Shown here piece by piece: positions 1 to 13,500 of a DNA stretch of 64,000 bases (positions are counted from its first letter, which is position 1; each line of letters begins with the position of its first letter). The stretch comes from Siphlonurus alternatus (Eukaryota; Arthropoda; Insecta; Ephemeroptera; Siphlonuridae), in the NCBI GenBank assembly GCA_949825025.1, contig OX463787.1, positions 13,761,707 to 13,825,706 of the forward strand, given 5' to 3'. The translations under genes were made by a program, and so were the position numbers. Under the pieces are notes generated by a model. The model did no database searches. It was not told the origin of the DNA and was given only the letters and a program-made list of their open reading frames with translations.

Positions 1-534
1 TTTAATATTTATAAAATTTGTTTTTTTAATTATAAAAATAATTTTTGAATTTTTTATTATTTAGTTTTTAGCTATTAAAACAATGATCATTATATAGTTT
101 TTAAAATGTTTATTTTAATATAACAGAGTTAAAAAAATATTTATTATGATAATTTTTCTGGAACAAGTTTTATTTAGTTATTACGTAAATATATAGTGTT
201 AAATAACACATCGCTTTAACCTGTCTCCTGTCTTGTGAAAACCAAAAAAATATTAAAATAAAAATGCTTTGATCGATCGGTAATGTTTGAACATGCATGT
301 GTGGTACGTGCTAAATTTATTTATGGATACAAAATTAAGTGATGAATTAGATTTTTGATAATTTGTGTAACTATAAAACATTATTGTCGAGGGGAAATTT
401 GTACACAGTACAGTTTGTTTATGTGACATTTTATAGTAATGAATTTATTGTAGTCAACATTTCAAAATTATAATTATAGTAATTGTGTATTATCCTACTA
501 AAGAGATTCAGTGTCCAGGTATAAAGTGAGATAT

Positions 535-1068
535 TACAGTCACATTAGTTTGAAATTAATGGAAAGTAGACAGAAGTGTAAAATTTGTTACTTCTATTTG
601 TAATTCAGTTTTGAAACTTTGCACAGAATTTTACAGTAGAAGAATGGAGTATCGACCTCTATTTTTTTTTTTTTTTTATTATTGCAGAAATGGATAGAGG
701 GTGCAAAGTTATGCTACCCTGATTTTCTTTAGATTTTTTACAGCCCGGGAACTATTTTTAAAAAATTATTGAAAGTTCTTTTTGTGACGTCACGAGACGC
801 CGCTCCTTAAGAAAAATATAGGACTTCCCGCCGCGTGACGTCACAAAAAGGACTTTCAATCATTTTTTAAAAATACTTCCCGGGCTCTAAAAAATCTGAA
901 AAAATTCAGAGTAGCATAACTTTTCACCCTCTATCCATTTCTGCATTAAAAAAAATTTAGGTCGATACTCCATTTATTTATGTGTAAAATTGCAAAACTG
1001 AAATACGAATATGAGTCAAAAAAATTTCCGGCTATTTCTGTAAGTATTATTATTTAAATTTGACTGTA
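535..1068. mobile_element. MITE family N, copy 1, split by a family A insertion
   Basis: The left part (535-643) and right part (974-1068) match the two halves of the intact copies at 24965-25169 and 36478-36694. The ends read TACAGTCA...AAATTTGACTGTA, and the family A element sits between. The element is therefore older than the family A insertion. Confidence 0.7.
644..973. mobile_element. MITE family A, copy 1
   Basis: Inverted-repeat element of about 330 bp. Ends are ATGGAGTATCGACCT and its complement, with arms of about 140 bp including a TGACGTCA palindrome in each arm. No coding capacity. It is related to copies at 11758, 28506, 34478 and 39698. Confidence 0.88.
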
Positions 1069-1460
1069 GCAATGTCTGCTTACCGGTGCTAGATGTACAG
1101 ATTGAATTTCTTAGTGTACTTATTGTTATGTTATATGTATACACTTATACATACAATTATTTTGTTAGGATATAATTATCCATTTTTGCTTGGAAATTTT
1201 AAAATGTTGACAATGTAAAGTTATAAAATAAACTCCACAGCTAGTTTTTTTTTAATATTGATTTTTCCGTATGTCTAATTTATTTATTAGGGGAGTAGAA
1301 CCTACAGAGGGAGGATGGTCAGAAAAGACTAAAGTCCCAGCCTATAGAGTATCCAACAACCCTTAGAATGGGAGGAGGCTGATTTACGAGGCTACTACAG
1401 TTCAAAAACATTAAATTTTACACTGAAACTTTGCAGAGTAGAAATATACAAAATTCAACC

Positions 1461-1680
1461 TTAAAGATGGATTCATATGGCGATTTTTATCATGCGACGC
1501 GACGCGAATAATGCGCACTTGCTGTAACATCTATTGGCGGCCATATTTGACAATTAAAAGAAGAAGAGCATCGTAATTAATGCGATTCCCGGCGAATTCG
1601 CCCCCGCATAGGATTTCACAGCTTTTACGTCGAAATTGCGTCGCATCGATCGCTATTGTCGCCATCTGAATCCGCCTTAA
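1461..1680. mobile_element. MITE family G, copy 1
   Basis: About 220 bp with imperfect inverted ends around TTATCATGCGACGCGACGCG. G+C is raised compared with the flanks. Related copies lie at 8551 and 23189. Confidence 0.75.
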
Positions 1681-1952
1681 GTCGTTCCAATTTATCTTTG
1701 GTTTGACGTCATATGACCCTCCTATTGAAATTATATTGGAGAACAAAAAAAAAAGGTTAGTGACGTCAAAACAAAGATAATTGGGGACGACATTATCTGC
1801 AAAGTCTTAAAATTTTAGTATTCAAATTTCAGCTGTAATTTTTCCACTAAAGTCCATTTCTGGTGGTACTCTTATGTTTATTGAACCGTAAAGGAAGCCC
1901 TTTGACTTTATGTTAGGTACAACCCTGAAAGTATTGTTGTTATAATAATTAC

Positions 1953-2148
1953 CTGGTCGGGTCTCGCGGTTGACCCCTCCTTATTGTTGACTACAGTTGT
2001 ATTTGTTGTTGTTGTTGATGGTGCTGTTGTATTAGCAACAGCATTTGCATTGTTGTTATTATTATTACCGAAGAGTCTCATTAAAGCTCCACCACGTGGA
2101 TTTCCATTGTTGTCTTCAGAACGATTGTTGCCCAGGAGGCCACCCAGA
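1953..2148 (-). CDS. Exon 26 (last in window): Asn/Thr-rich tail segment
   Basis: Acceptor gttacag, donor gtaatt; 196 nt, phase 2 in, phase 0 out. It encodes [20 protein letters not shown], then [20 protein letters not shown] and Thr/Asn runs ([16 protein letters not shown]), ending GSTARPDQ. The Asn and Thr runs come from AAT/AAC and ACA repeats, so length may vary between individuals. It ends at a donor with no stop, so the C-terminus is encoded left of the window. Confidence 0.83.
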
Positions 2149-5100
2149 CTGTAACAATAAACCATTATTGTTACGAAATTTAGAACATAATAAGGAGCAT
2201 TCACAAAGCTCTAAGGCCACATTTAGGGCTCGATAATTTAAAGCCCGATTTTAGCCATCCTTTTTAGACCCAAAATTTCTGGCCTTAAATTATCGAGCCC
2301 TAAATGTGGCCAAAGGCCTCCTGAACCTTTTCACAGTATTAAGTGCACGGTTAGCTTTGCTTCAGTGTGATTCGGCTGCATAATTTTTTTTGTTTCAGTA
2401 GCACAAATATCAGAGATAATAGCCGATGAAAAGGAACCTGTGACGTCACTCACGCTCATTCAGCGGCGACAATATAGGGAAATCCCTGCAAAAGATAGGT
2501 TCACTCCCGCTGCAGCCATGGCCACAATTTTATTTTTGGAATTTTGAAACTTTACCAGGGCAGTCTTGATAGTATTTTTCAAATAGACGGAAAGAATTTC
2601 TTTGGTGGCATGTGTACAGACTGAGTTTTTGCGGTAGCAAGATAAGCTAAAAATTTAACATTGTTTTCCTATACAACATTTTTGCTCCTCTTTCTACCGC
2701 AATAACTCGGTTTGTATGAATGTCATAAAAAAAAAATCTTTCAGGCTATATGGAAAATACTATCAAGACTGCCCTGGTAAAGTTTCAAAATTTCAGAAGT
2801 AAAATTGTGGCCGTGGTTGCAGCGGGAGTGAACCTATCTTTTGCAGGGATTTCCCTATATTGTCGCCGCTGAATGAACGTGAGTGACGTCACAGGTTCCT
2901 TTTCATCGGCTATTATCTCTGATATTTGTGCTGCTGAAACAAAAAAATTTATGCAGCCGAATCATACTAAAGCAAAGCTAACCGTGTACTTAATATTGTG
3001 AAAAGGTTCATAAGGCCTAAGTCATAAGGACTTTGTGAATGCCCCTTAATATAACGAGGGACGTTTACGAAGTACTTTAGCCTCGATTTTTATCTAGAAT
3101 TTGTTTGGATACAGGTTATTTGATATTAATCTTTCTAGTACAGAGCATTTCAGTTTTTTTTTTTTTTTTAATTAAGTTGAATTTCAGAAATCTACTGACA
3201 TTAATTAATATATTTTTATGTTCTAGTTCATAACACTCTTATTACTATATTATAATAATTCTCTATATCTCGCAAATTATCGATCACAACTCCCCACATT
3301 TCACTTTAAAATGTCGAAATATTTAAAGGCTAAAGCTTCTTTTTTACTGAACTGTAGTTGACTTTCGTACAAATGTATATACTTAAATTATAAATTAAAA
3401 ATATTGAATTTTAGTGTTTAAGAGAGATAAAAACATCAAAATAAAGTTAATTTACTAATTTTTTGTAATATTTAAAATTATTAAAATTAAAATATCAAAT
3501 TTTAATATTTTTAATTCAAATAATAAAATAACTAAAATTTATTTTTATGTAATATATTTTAATATAATTTTAAAAATAACACATTACTTTCAATTATATT
3601 ATTGATCAACAGCTACCCGGATTTTCTAGTAAATGAGAAGTGGATAGGAAATGTTTTTGTGTTCAAAACCTGGTTATCAACTCCAGCATTTGACTAAATT
3701 TACTTAGGGAACATGGAAACCTCAGTCAGGATGGTCGGTAATAAAAACAATTTACTCCAAAATTCTACTAGGGGTAGGGGAGAACCTATCTTACGCTATA
3801 TTATTTCAACTTTTTTTTAGCATTAAATTTAATCTACAGTTAGTATGTTGCTATTTATACTCGTATAATAAGATAAGAGGTTCAGGCGTATTAAAGAAGG
3901 GTTGGAGATGAAATTTTTAACTGGATTTAGGTTTATAAAATTATAATTCATTACAAATTATTTATTTTTGAGTTGAAATAAATTTTCCTCTTTAATGGAC
4001 AACATACATGAAAAAAAAATTATTGCAGAAATGAATAGAGGGTACCAAATTATGCTACTCTGAATTTTTTTCAGAGTTTTTTGAGACCCAGAACTATTTT
4101 TAAATAATTATTGAATGTGCGGCCACGCCCCCTGGAGGCGTCAATAGGCGTCCAGTCTCTATCCTTTTTATTAAGGCATCAGGGGTGCCAACTGAAATCA
4201 CAGGACTTTCAATAATTATTTAAAAATAGTTCCGGGTCTCAAAAAAACCTGAAAAAAATTCAGAGTAGCATAATTTGGTACCCTCTATTCATTTCTGCAA
4301 TAAAATTTTTTCATGTATGTTGTCCATTCGCTATTACGCTCACCCCTTGTCTAATTTCCTCTTATTTTGCACCATTTTTGACGAAAAAATATATGGAAAA
4401 AGACGAGATTACGTTTCAGAGCATAAAGTGTTAAAAATATTTTTTCCATTTTATCCTCACTTTTAGCGAGGTAAAAATAAAAAAAATATTTGTTTTAGAG
4501 GTAAAAATACTAGGTTTAGATGTGTAAAGGTGATAACGTCCCTTGTCCGCAATAATGAGCTATCTGCTCCACGATCTCGTTGCAATAATGAGATGTCTGC
4601 TTTTTTAGGTGAGCGCAATTTTGAGCCTCATTTTATACCGATTTAAAGCTCAATATTGCGTTCATTTGAAATAGCAGACAGCTCATTATTGCAATGAGAT
4701 CGTGGAGCAGATAGCTCATTATTGTGGACGAGGGACGATAATTTGACGATGAAAATTTTCAACTATAGGTTTTTCAGTATACTTACAGTTTGCTCGGCTG
4801 TGGTTGTCTTAGAGGTTTGGGTGCTTGTTCTACTCCACCCCACCCCCTCCTTCGACTGCTGGCTAGTTTGAATCTCTGAAGTAAACCAGAGGATACGCCT
4901 TGAGTTTGCCCTCTCGTGTCTGCAGCGTCTTTCATCAGCCGTTTCGCTTGTCCCGTCAGTTGAATTACTTGTTGTTGATTTGAACCCTGGGATGGAGAAG
5001 GGTTCATTCCTTCGTTGTCAGCACAGACGTCTGCCCAGCTCCCTTGCCCCGGTACCATGCAGCCACGCCGTGGTACAGGTGGTACTCGTACTACTCGACC

Positions 5101-8100
5101 CTATAAGGGCAGCCAACATAACGCAATACGCATTATAAACCCCACTGTTCAATCTAATATCTACCATTTTTTTTTGGATTTGGTCTTAACATTTATATTA
5201 GGGAAATACAACATAAATTACATTATTCAGTACAGTTAAGGAAATTAAGACTGGGACACTTTGCATGCTAGAATGTTAAAATGAGCATCATCAGGACCGG
5301 ATTTTAATAAGGGGAGCGTTTGCACCTCCCTTCGAAATTTACGATTTAACAAGGGCAAAATTATTTCTACCGCTCCAATTTTTTTTTTTTTTTATTATGG
5401 AGACAGTTTCCCCCCCCCCTTCCCCCTCTCTAAAATTTTGGTCTGGATCCGCGCTTGAGCACACTCACTTGGTTTATCTGGCAACATTGTCGGAGTTCAA
5501 GTGAGGTCACACCAAGGTGAGTTAAAACTGATGGTGCTTACTTGAACATTCCAGCACATAATTTGTTCCATTTTTATTGACAAAAACTGTATACTATTAT
5601 AATACCACTTAAGGATGATATATACATTGGCATATTTTACTAAGGTAATATAATGATCACTTACTATAAGTGAAGTGCAAGATATATTCAATAATCAAGT
5701 CTATAAATTAAAACTAGTTTCATGCTAAAGCACGTGCATTTTATTATTATACTAATCTTAATATAATATACATAATATATTCTCAATAGTATCTACGCTA
5801 TCTAAAGCTTTTCAGAACTGGCGATAGAGAGCTCAAATTTAGTGAGACAAATTTAATTTTAAATCTAATTTTATGTGTAATATACAGAAGGGAAAATGAA
5901 AAAAATAATTATATAAACTCAACAAAGGAAAGATTACTTCTAGAAGTAGCCAGAAGTGTCAGGTTTCAAGAAGTTCTAGTTAAATTTTGAACATAAAAAT
6001 TCGCAAAAATTTCTATAGAGGTTTCAAGTGTTCCCCGGCGGGAAAATTTTCTCCATAAGCAACCATGTTAAAAAATTTGAATTTTTTCTCAGTAACTATT
6101 AAAGCTATTAATTTGAAACCATCTCCTACCCCTCCATTTAGAGGTCTTATGATAATGAATCAAGAACTTATTTTCCTCTAAAAATAATTTTTAATGCTAA
6201 AAAAAAGCGATTTCGAGTTTTTTTTTACGTAGGTTTGGATGGGACTGTGGGAACATCACTAAATTAGCTGACTTGAAGCCTCTATTAGGGATTATAAATT
6301 CTCTGCAAAATCTTAGAGTTTTCATGTTTACTATTTCAGTCAAAATCCTTCTCCTTCCCTCTACTTCCGGCGGTAATCTTTCATTTGTTAAACTGTACAC
6401 AAAGTCTTCTGCTCGTTGTTAGTAAACAAAGTATTGTTGTGTAATGTCTGTCGCGTGAAGGGAAAAACATGGGACGGTTGTTGATTTACATGTTAACTTA
6501 TGGAAAATGACCGTTAATTATGAAGTTGAAACTGTTGCCTAGCGCCAACAATGCCATTACGTTCTCTGCTCTGGTGGCAAAATTAGGCACTACGTCGTCC
6601 CATGTTTAACAATGAAAAAGGCTTCATGCGACAGACATTATAAACAATGGTTTGTTACAACCATTGCGAGTAGAAGACATTGCTGTACACTCCATTCAAA
6701 TAAAAATGTCATATGTTAAAGCATTCAAATAAAAATGTCATATGTTAAGCATCTCGGACATTTTTTATTTTTGTTTGGTATCCACGTGTTCTAGCGCTGT
6801 GTTACCTGTGTAGGCCCCTCCGGCGTGCTGCCTCCACTACTGGCGCTGCTCTCACTCAACAATGGTAGTCTGTTCCTCGTCCTGACGCCCTCATCTTCCT
6901 CCTCGTATACGGGCTCAAGACGTCTCCGGGGAAACACACGTGGTGGCGCTGACAGCAACACGCTCAGCTGTTCGTCCTCATCAGACCACGCCCCCTGACC
7001 CCCGTCAGTCGACACCCCCACACATGGAAATAAGGATACGATGTCTTGGGTTGATGATAGTTCTTCTTCTGTATCTTCAGGATCACCACCTGAAACAGAA
7101 AGTTTTGTTTAAAGACTAATTGTGCTGACATAAATCAATGGCGAGTATCCATCTTGACGTCACCAACTCTTTGTCCTACCATTTACTACCAAGAAATGAT
7201 TGGATGTAGATCATATAATGAGCAATTTTTCCACCGCAAATTCTTAACCCTCTAATTAAATTATGTTAACAAATTGTAATGGCACTAACTTTTTAAATTT
7301 ACATAATTATTGTAATATAAAAATTAAACATACATGTATAAATATAAAATGTCTTAAATATAATACAACAGAACACCATAATTTAATGGCTACTATTCAC
7401 TTCTCCTGCCTCAAAAAATAATAATTCTAATAATAAATTTAATATATCTCATATTTTTTCTTAATATAATTTACGCTATAATTGCAGCAATTAATGGCAA
7501 TAAATAGAGGGTGCTACTTTTTTTATATAGAAGAATCTATATTATTTATTATAACTAATTAAATACTTAAATTTTGAAGGCATGTTTAGAGGGTACAAGA
7601 TATATAAAAAAAATTATGCGTTATGCTCAGTTACAGTTATATAATGTAATTATTGGTGTGTTCTAAATTCCTCACCTTCAGGCGTTCCCCACTCGTCCTT
7701 ATCCGAGACACTTGTATCTGGACTTCCGACTTGATTTGCCGCTGCTATCGCCGCAGCCGCCGCAGCCGAGGTCGATAAATTTGGACTAATCGATAAAATC
7801 GGACTACTCGGTCTTGCTTTTACCGGTAATTCCAATGGTTTTGTAGGTATTGGAGGAGGTGGTGCCGGTGCTTTTGTTTTAAATGAGGAATATATCTTAG
7901 ACCTTACCGGTACGGCAGGTGCTTTTGACTTTAATGTAGCTGTGGTTCCCATAACTACTGTATGTCTAGCTATAGGTTGTTTAACTGTAGCAGGTGTGGG
8001 TATTAATGGTGTATGGTGTTCTTTAGATAATAAAGCAACTGTTCTAGGCATTGTAGGTTCATTATTGGTGTTTTTTAATATTTTTTTAACTCTAGGTAAC

Positions 8101-10532
8101 GGTTTAGGGGTAGGTGATGTTGGAGGGGTTGGTGTTTTAGGAGGGGTTGGTTGATCATTACCAGGTACAAAACAAGATGAGGATATTGTACGAGGTATAT
8201 TGAAGACTCCTATTGGAGGTATTCCACTTGCAATAGGATTAGGCAGAAACCTGAAAATAAAAATTAATATAACTTTATTAATTTTATATTGAAAACTATG
8301 AATGAAGTTCTTATTTCATTTCATTATTAAGAATGTCAAGAATATCGAGTTACAATTCATAAATGTATTAATGTTTTTTAATGTTTTTTTCTTATTACTA
8401 ATTAACATTCCCATATTCTTAAAATCGTGCTTCAAGAAGCTGTGACGTCATAATCATGCTAATATTTAACACACAAGCATAATTATGGAAAGGCAAAACA
8501 TGATTATTTTATTTTACGGAGTATTTATATACGTATACAACTTGATTTTTAAGGTGTAAAGGTAAATTCACATTGCGATTTTTATCATGCGACGCAACGC
8601 GAATAATGCGCATTTTTTGCTGTAACATCCATTGGCGGCCATATTTGGCGATTAAAAGGAAAAGAGCATCGTAATTAACGCGATTCCCAGTGAATTCGCC
8701 GCCGTATAGGATTTCATAGCTTTTACGTCAAAATTGCGTCGCATCGCCGTTGTCGCCATCTGAATCCGCCTTTAGGGAGTTCAAAATATGCTGTACGTAA
8801 ATTTTTACCCCAGAAACGCGTTTCAACTTTTTCAATCGGACAAAATTATTATTATTTTGCATTTAATGGGTGGGTTTTTCTACCTCATTGTTACATAATA
8901 TACTGCTATACATAATCACCTTTCTATCGACACGTGGTTCCCCTTGTACTGTTCGCTAATTTGCTCGAACATCTTTGTTTTCTCCGCCACCGATGCCCCT
9001 GAAGTGGGAGCCCATCCTTTAAGCGACTGTTGCATGGCGTCGATGTGCACCAAAGTGCCACACTCGCTGCTGCTGGACGCCGTCGTTCCGCTCTCAGATT
9101 TTGTGGACTGAGTGGAGTGTGCCGCCGAGAACCATGCAGAACGGGCGTCCTGTAAACAGAGTTCATGTGAAGTATGCCCGAGTTGAAATAATTTTCATCT
9201 TTTATTGACTTTAACGTTTCTCCTGGTATTTTTTCCTTCTATTTCGCACCATTTACGAGGGAAAAGAAACGAGTAAAGAAGATTATTACGTATTTTCTCC
9301 TCTTATTGACACAAATGTTAGAAATATTGTCCATTTCATTTTGAACAAAAAAGAAAAAAGAAAGATTTGTTTTAGAGTTATACGACACATTTAATAATTA
9401 AAACAATTTTAAAAATTACAATAATATTGTTATTTATTATTATTTTTTAAATTTATTAAATTATAGGGGACATTCACAAAGCACTTTAACCCCCAATTTA
9501 GCCCCAATTTTTAACCCTGGTGCTAAACATGGTGCTAAGCTATGAGCTTAACATGGTTAGCCCCTGGTTTAGTACCATATTTAGCACCAGGGTTAAAAAT
9601 CGGGGCTAAAGTGGGGGTTAAAATGCTTTGTGAATGTCCCCCTATATTAAATATTATTTTAATTTTTTTGAATTTGCACAAAATAATTACAAAATTGTGA
9701 CGGTATTTTTTAAATATATATATTTTTTTACATTTAAAATATGAAAACAGCAGACCTACATTTAGGGAAAATATCCAATAAAATAGCAATGTCGATTACG
9801 TTTTATATTATTGAAGTACATATTTTTATATTAGAAATTTACAAAACTTATAAGGAACACCTTTAATGTATTATAAGTACCATTATATATTCAGTAACAA
9901 TTGAAAATTTCAATTGATACTGTAATAATTAAATCACTATTACATGAGTTACTATGTAGTCAAAAACATTTGACCCAATGGCCCGCCGCAGGCGCGATTT
10001 TTTTAAGGACACGCCCCTTTTATGGGTAAAATTATATGACAAAATCATATAATTATATAATAATGCTCCCAACAAAGAAGCAGAAATTATATAAAAACAA
10101 AAAATTAATCATTTTATTTATAATTTGTAATGACACACACTTAATTATGCGAGCGTATGACCCTTTTGAAATCGTGATTTAATGTTTCAAACTTAATAGA
10201 TATAATTTCCAATTTTTAATTATTTTTTTAATTTATAAGTCTTCACGTGTGTGGTAAGAAAAATTTATAAAATATTGTTTTTAGCCTTTTTTTTTTAATA
10301 ATAGTGTCAACCAAACTGCATTGTTAATATGTTAGTCTGTTTTTTTAATAAATATAATAAATAAATAAATATATATATATATCTATATATATATCTATAT
10401 CTATATCTATCTATATATATCTATATATATCTATATATCTATATATATCTATATATATCTATATATATATCTATATATATTATATATCTATATATCTATA
10501 TATCTATATATATCTATATATATCTATATATA

Positions 10533-10582
<50 letters not shown>

Positions 10583-13500
10583 GATATATTTTACATAAAT
10601 GATAGTTAAAAAGTTTCAACTGGATCAGGATTCGAACTGACAACAAATTACTCACGACTGATCTCACCTCTGGAATATCTTCCTGGTCGCTGTCCTCAGC
10701 CTTCGTTGTCGGTTGTTCATCTTCGGTGGTGTCCTCTTCAAAAGTGTCCTGGGAGGTGAGGCCAGCAACGTTCTCCAGGCTGGACAGTGTCCCGTACTTG
10801 CGCAGTTGACTGGAAACACAGTGTAACCGTGGGGATTACGATACTTTCATTTTTTTTGGCTATAATTATGGGAGTTTTCTGTAAGCATGGGAAAATTAGA
10901 GCAAAACAAATATAGAAGCACAATAGGGAGGTACAACACACATGCTATAATAAAATAATAATTCATCTACATAACTTACTTTATTCAATTGAATACTTGG
11001 AAATTATGAAACAATGATGAAAATAGTGTTGACACTTTTTTTTATTATTTTCAAAATAAAATTAATTTAAATTATTATTTTAATATGTATAGACAACGTC
11101 AAATTCTCAACTTGTTTTTTTTTTTTTTTTTTAAAAGTAGACTAATTAAACATGGAAATTCCACTTCTCCATGTTAAATTAGTCAACTTTAAGAATTCAT
11201 AACTCAAAAACTAGCTCAAATTTGTATACTTGATATTTTAGCTACGGATAAGGGATGTAGTGTAGAGAACAACATTTTAAGATATGTTTCATAATTTTAA
11301 TGTATGGGAATTTTTTTAACATTGGGCGCGTCAGGCTATTCGCAGACAGAATCGCATGATTTCGCAGCGTATGATAAAAAAAAAATTAAGAAACTATGCG
11401 ATTAGGTATACGCGCGCACCCAGCTTCGTATGGTATGACAACGTAAGTTTCTCATTTAGAACCGGTTCTAAATTTTTATCATACCAAAAGTCATACGATA
11501 CAAAATTATACGATGCTGTCTGCGAGCAGCCTTAATGTTTGAAACATTTTGCTATACTCCGTACCTGCTGAGGAGAGCTCGGTAAGGCGGTTCTCCGTCC
11601 AAACTCGTCCTCTCAAGGTCATCCTCCTCTTCGTCGGACATTGCGCACGCCTCTGCAGCAGCCACCAACTCGGCAGCGCTGTCCCACTCGAACGTTCGCT
11701 GTAACCATGGGGAGTATTATCATGATGTAATTCAAATACTTTTATATATCAAACCCTATGGAGTATCGACCTCAATTTTTTTTATTGTAGAAATGGATAC
11801 AGCGTGCAAAGTTATGCTGCCTTGATTTTTTCAGATTTTTTAGAGCCCGGGAACTATTTTTAAAAAATTATTAAAAATTCTTTTTGTGACGTCACGAGAC
11901 GCCGCTCCTTAAGAAAAGGATACAGCTTGCTGCCTCGTGACGTCACAAAAAGAACTTTCAATAATTTTTTAAAAATAATTCCTGGTTTCAAAAAAATCTG
12001 AAAAAATCAGGGTAACATAATTTTGCACCCTCTATCCATTTCTGCAATAAAAAAAAATGAGGTTGATATTCTATTGGATACTTCTACTTACTAAATTTAA
12101 AAACCTGAAATTTCAGAAAACCCTAAAATTTTTCGGGGACTTTTCCTTGCAAACCAGTCCAGAATTTGCCTGTGACTGAGGGAACCGTGAAAATCTCAGC
12201 CAAGATGGACGCTATACAACTTTTGTCAATGAACCAAAAGTGCAATGATCCAAAGCCCGGGGAAGCATAATATATACTGGAAAGTCTGAAATCTTTCTAA
12301 TTGTTGGACTTTCGTGAATTTATTATGAATTTCATAGGAGATAAAAATTATGCTATTCAAATTGTTTGAAGAACTGCCATTTCAAAAATAATAATGTGTA
12401 CAGACATCTTGCTTTAATTAAAGTATAGAGATTAAACGTATAGAGGGTGCGTAGCAGAATCAATGTTAATTATTTAATAATGTTTCTCACAGACTATGAC
12501 AAATCTAAAAATATATTATTGTAATTTTATACTCTATTAAATAAATTTTACATAGATTTTTTATCCTCACAAAAACTTACCTGATTTTCCGAAACACTAT
12601 CTCCAGTAATACTTCTAGTGTCAGACGGTGTAGGTGGTACCACTGCGATGGTGGGTAGTTTATTAAGTTGGTCATCCTGAGGGAAGAACGGGTCTCTCTG
12701 CATGGAAATCCCCAGCTCTGACGGAAGAGGCTCCCATTGGTCACCTTCTTCTGAGTCATAGTCACTGCTGTCAACTGTAGGTGACTGTGGACAGATGAAA
12801 ATACACCCTGTAATTACTGTCGGTGTCAGAAGTTAGTGCGCTGCAAATTTGGAGTCCAGAGAGTAAAAAATATTTAAAGAAAAATATTCGTACATGGAAA
12901 ATCTTATTTTTTGGCATTGAGTACTACATAATTTTATCATACAAAAAATACAAATTTGTGTTTTTATTTATAATTTAATGACTTTTCGAGTATGTCGGAT
13001 TCAAAAAGTCGTGATATAAAATAAAAAAATGAAGATCTAACAGTGGAAATTGTAGTAGAAACGTTTCAATGTCTAAAGTTAATTAAAATAAGTGACATTT
13101 CCTTAAATTAAATAATTTTTTTTATAATAATCCATGTATTTTGTCCTTTCTTGAAAATCAAACATGCCATGTTAAGAAACCCAATATTGTTAGTGCTCTT
13201 CTTTTTTATTTAAGCCTACACTAAGTTTGATTAATTAATTACTGTTATAGCACTGTACAGGTCGTCGCCTCGTAAAATTTTCCTTTGCGGCCTTGTTAAT
13301 TACAATCACCATGCCCCGTAAGAATAACATAGGCCATGGAAATTAACAAGGCTGCAAATGGGAAATTTTTCAAGACGACATCATACATCATCTAAACGCG
13401 ATCTCACCTGTCGTCTATGCGAGGACGGGCAAGGTTGGTGCGCACATTTCTCCAGACAATCTTTACACATCGCCACCGCGGGGACTGGCGCTGCAGTCGT

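Larger units (their letters stand above)
1..1952. other. Intron, no exon seen
   Basis: AT-rich sequence downstream of exon 26, holding nested inverted-repeat elements (535-1068 with 644-973 inside) and one copy of family G (1461-1680). I see no coding exon or RNA gene here. Confidence 0.6.

Noticed and set aside
4783..5058. Separate small gene starting at the Met in exon 25
   Set aside because: The frame extends upstream of this Met to an acceptor in the phase predicted by exon 24, and the apparent stop lies inside the donor.
7942..8154. Plus-strand open frame rich in Gly/Val
   Set aside because: It is the antisense of the Pro-rich exon 23.
10369..10590. CRISPR-like or satellite array
   Set aside because: It is a simple TA/TATC microsatellite with no spacers.
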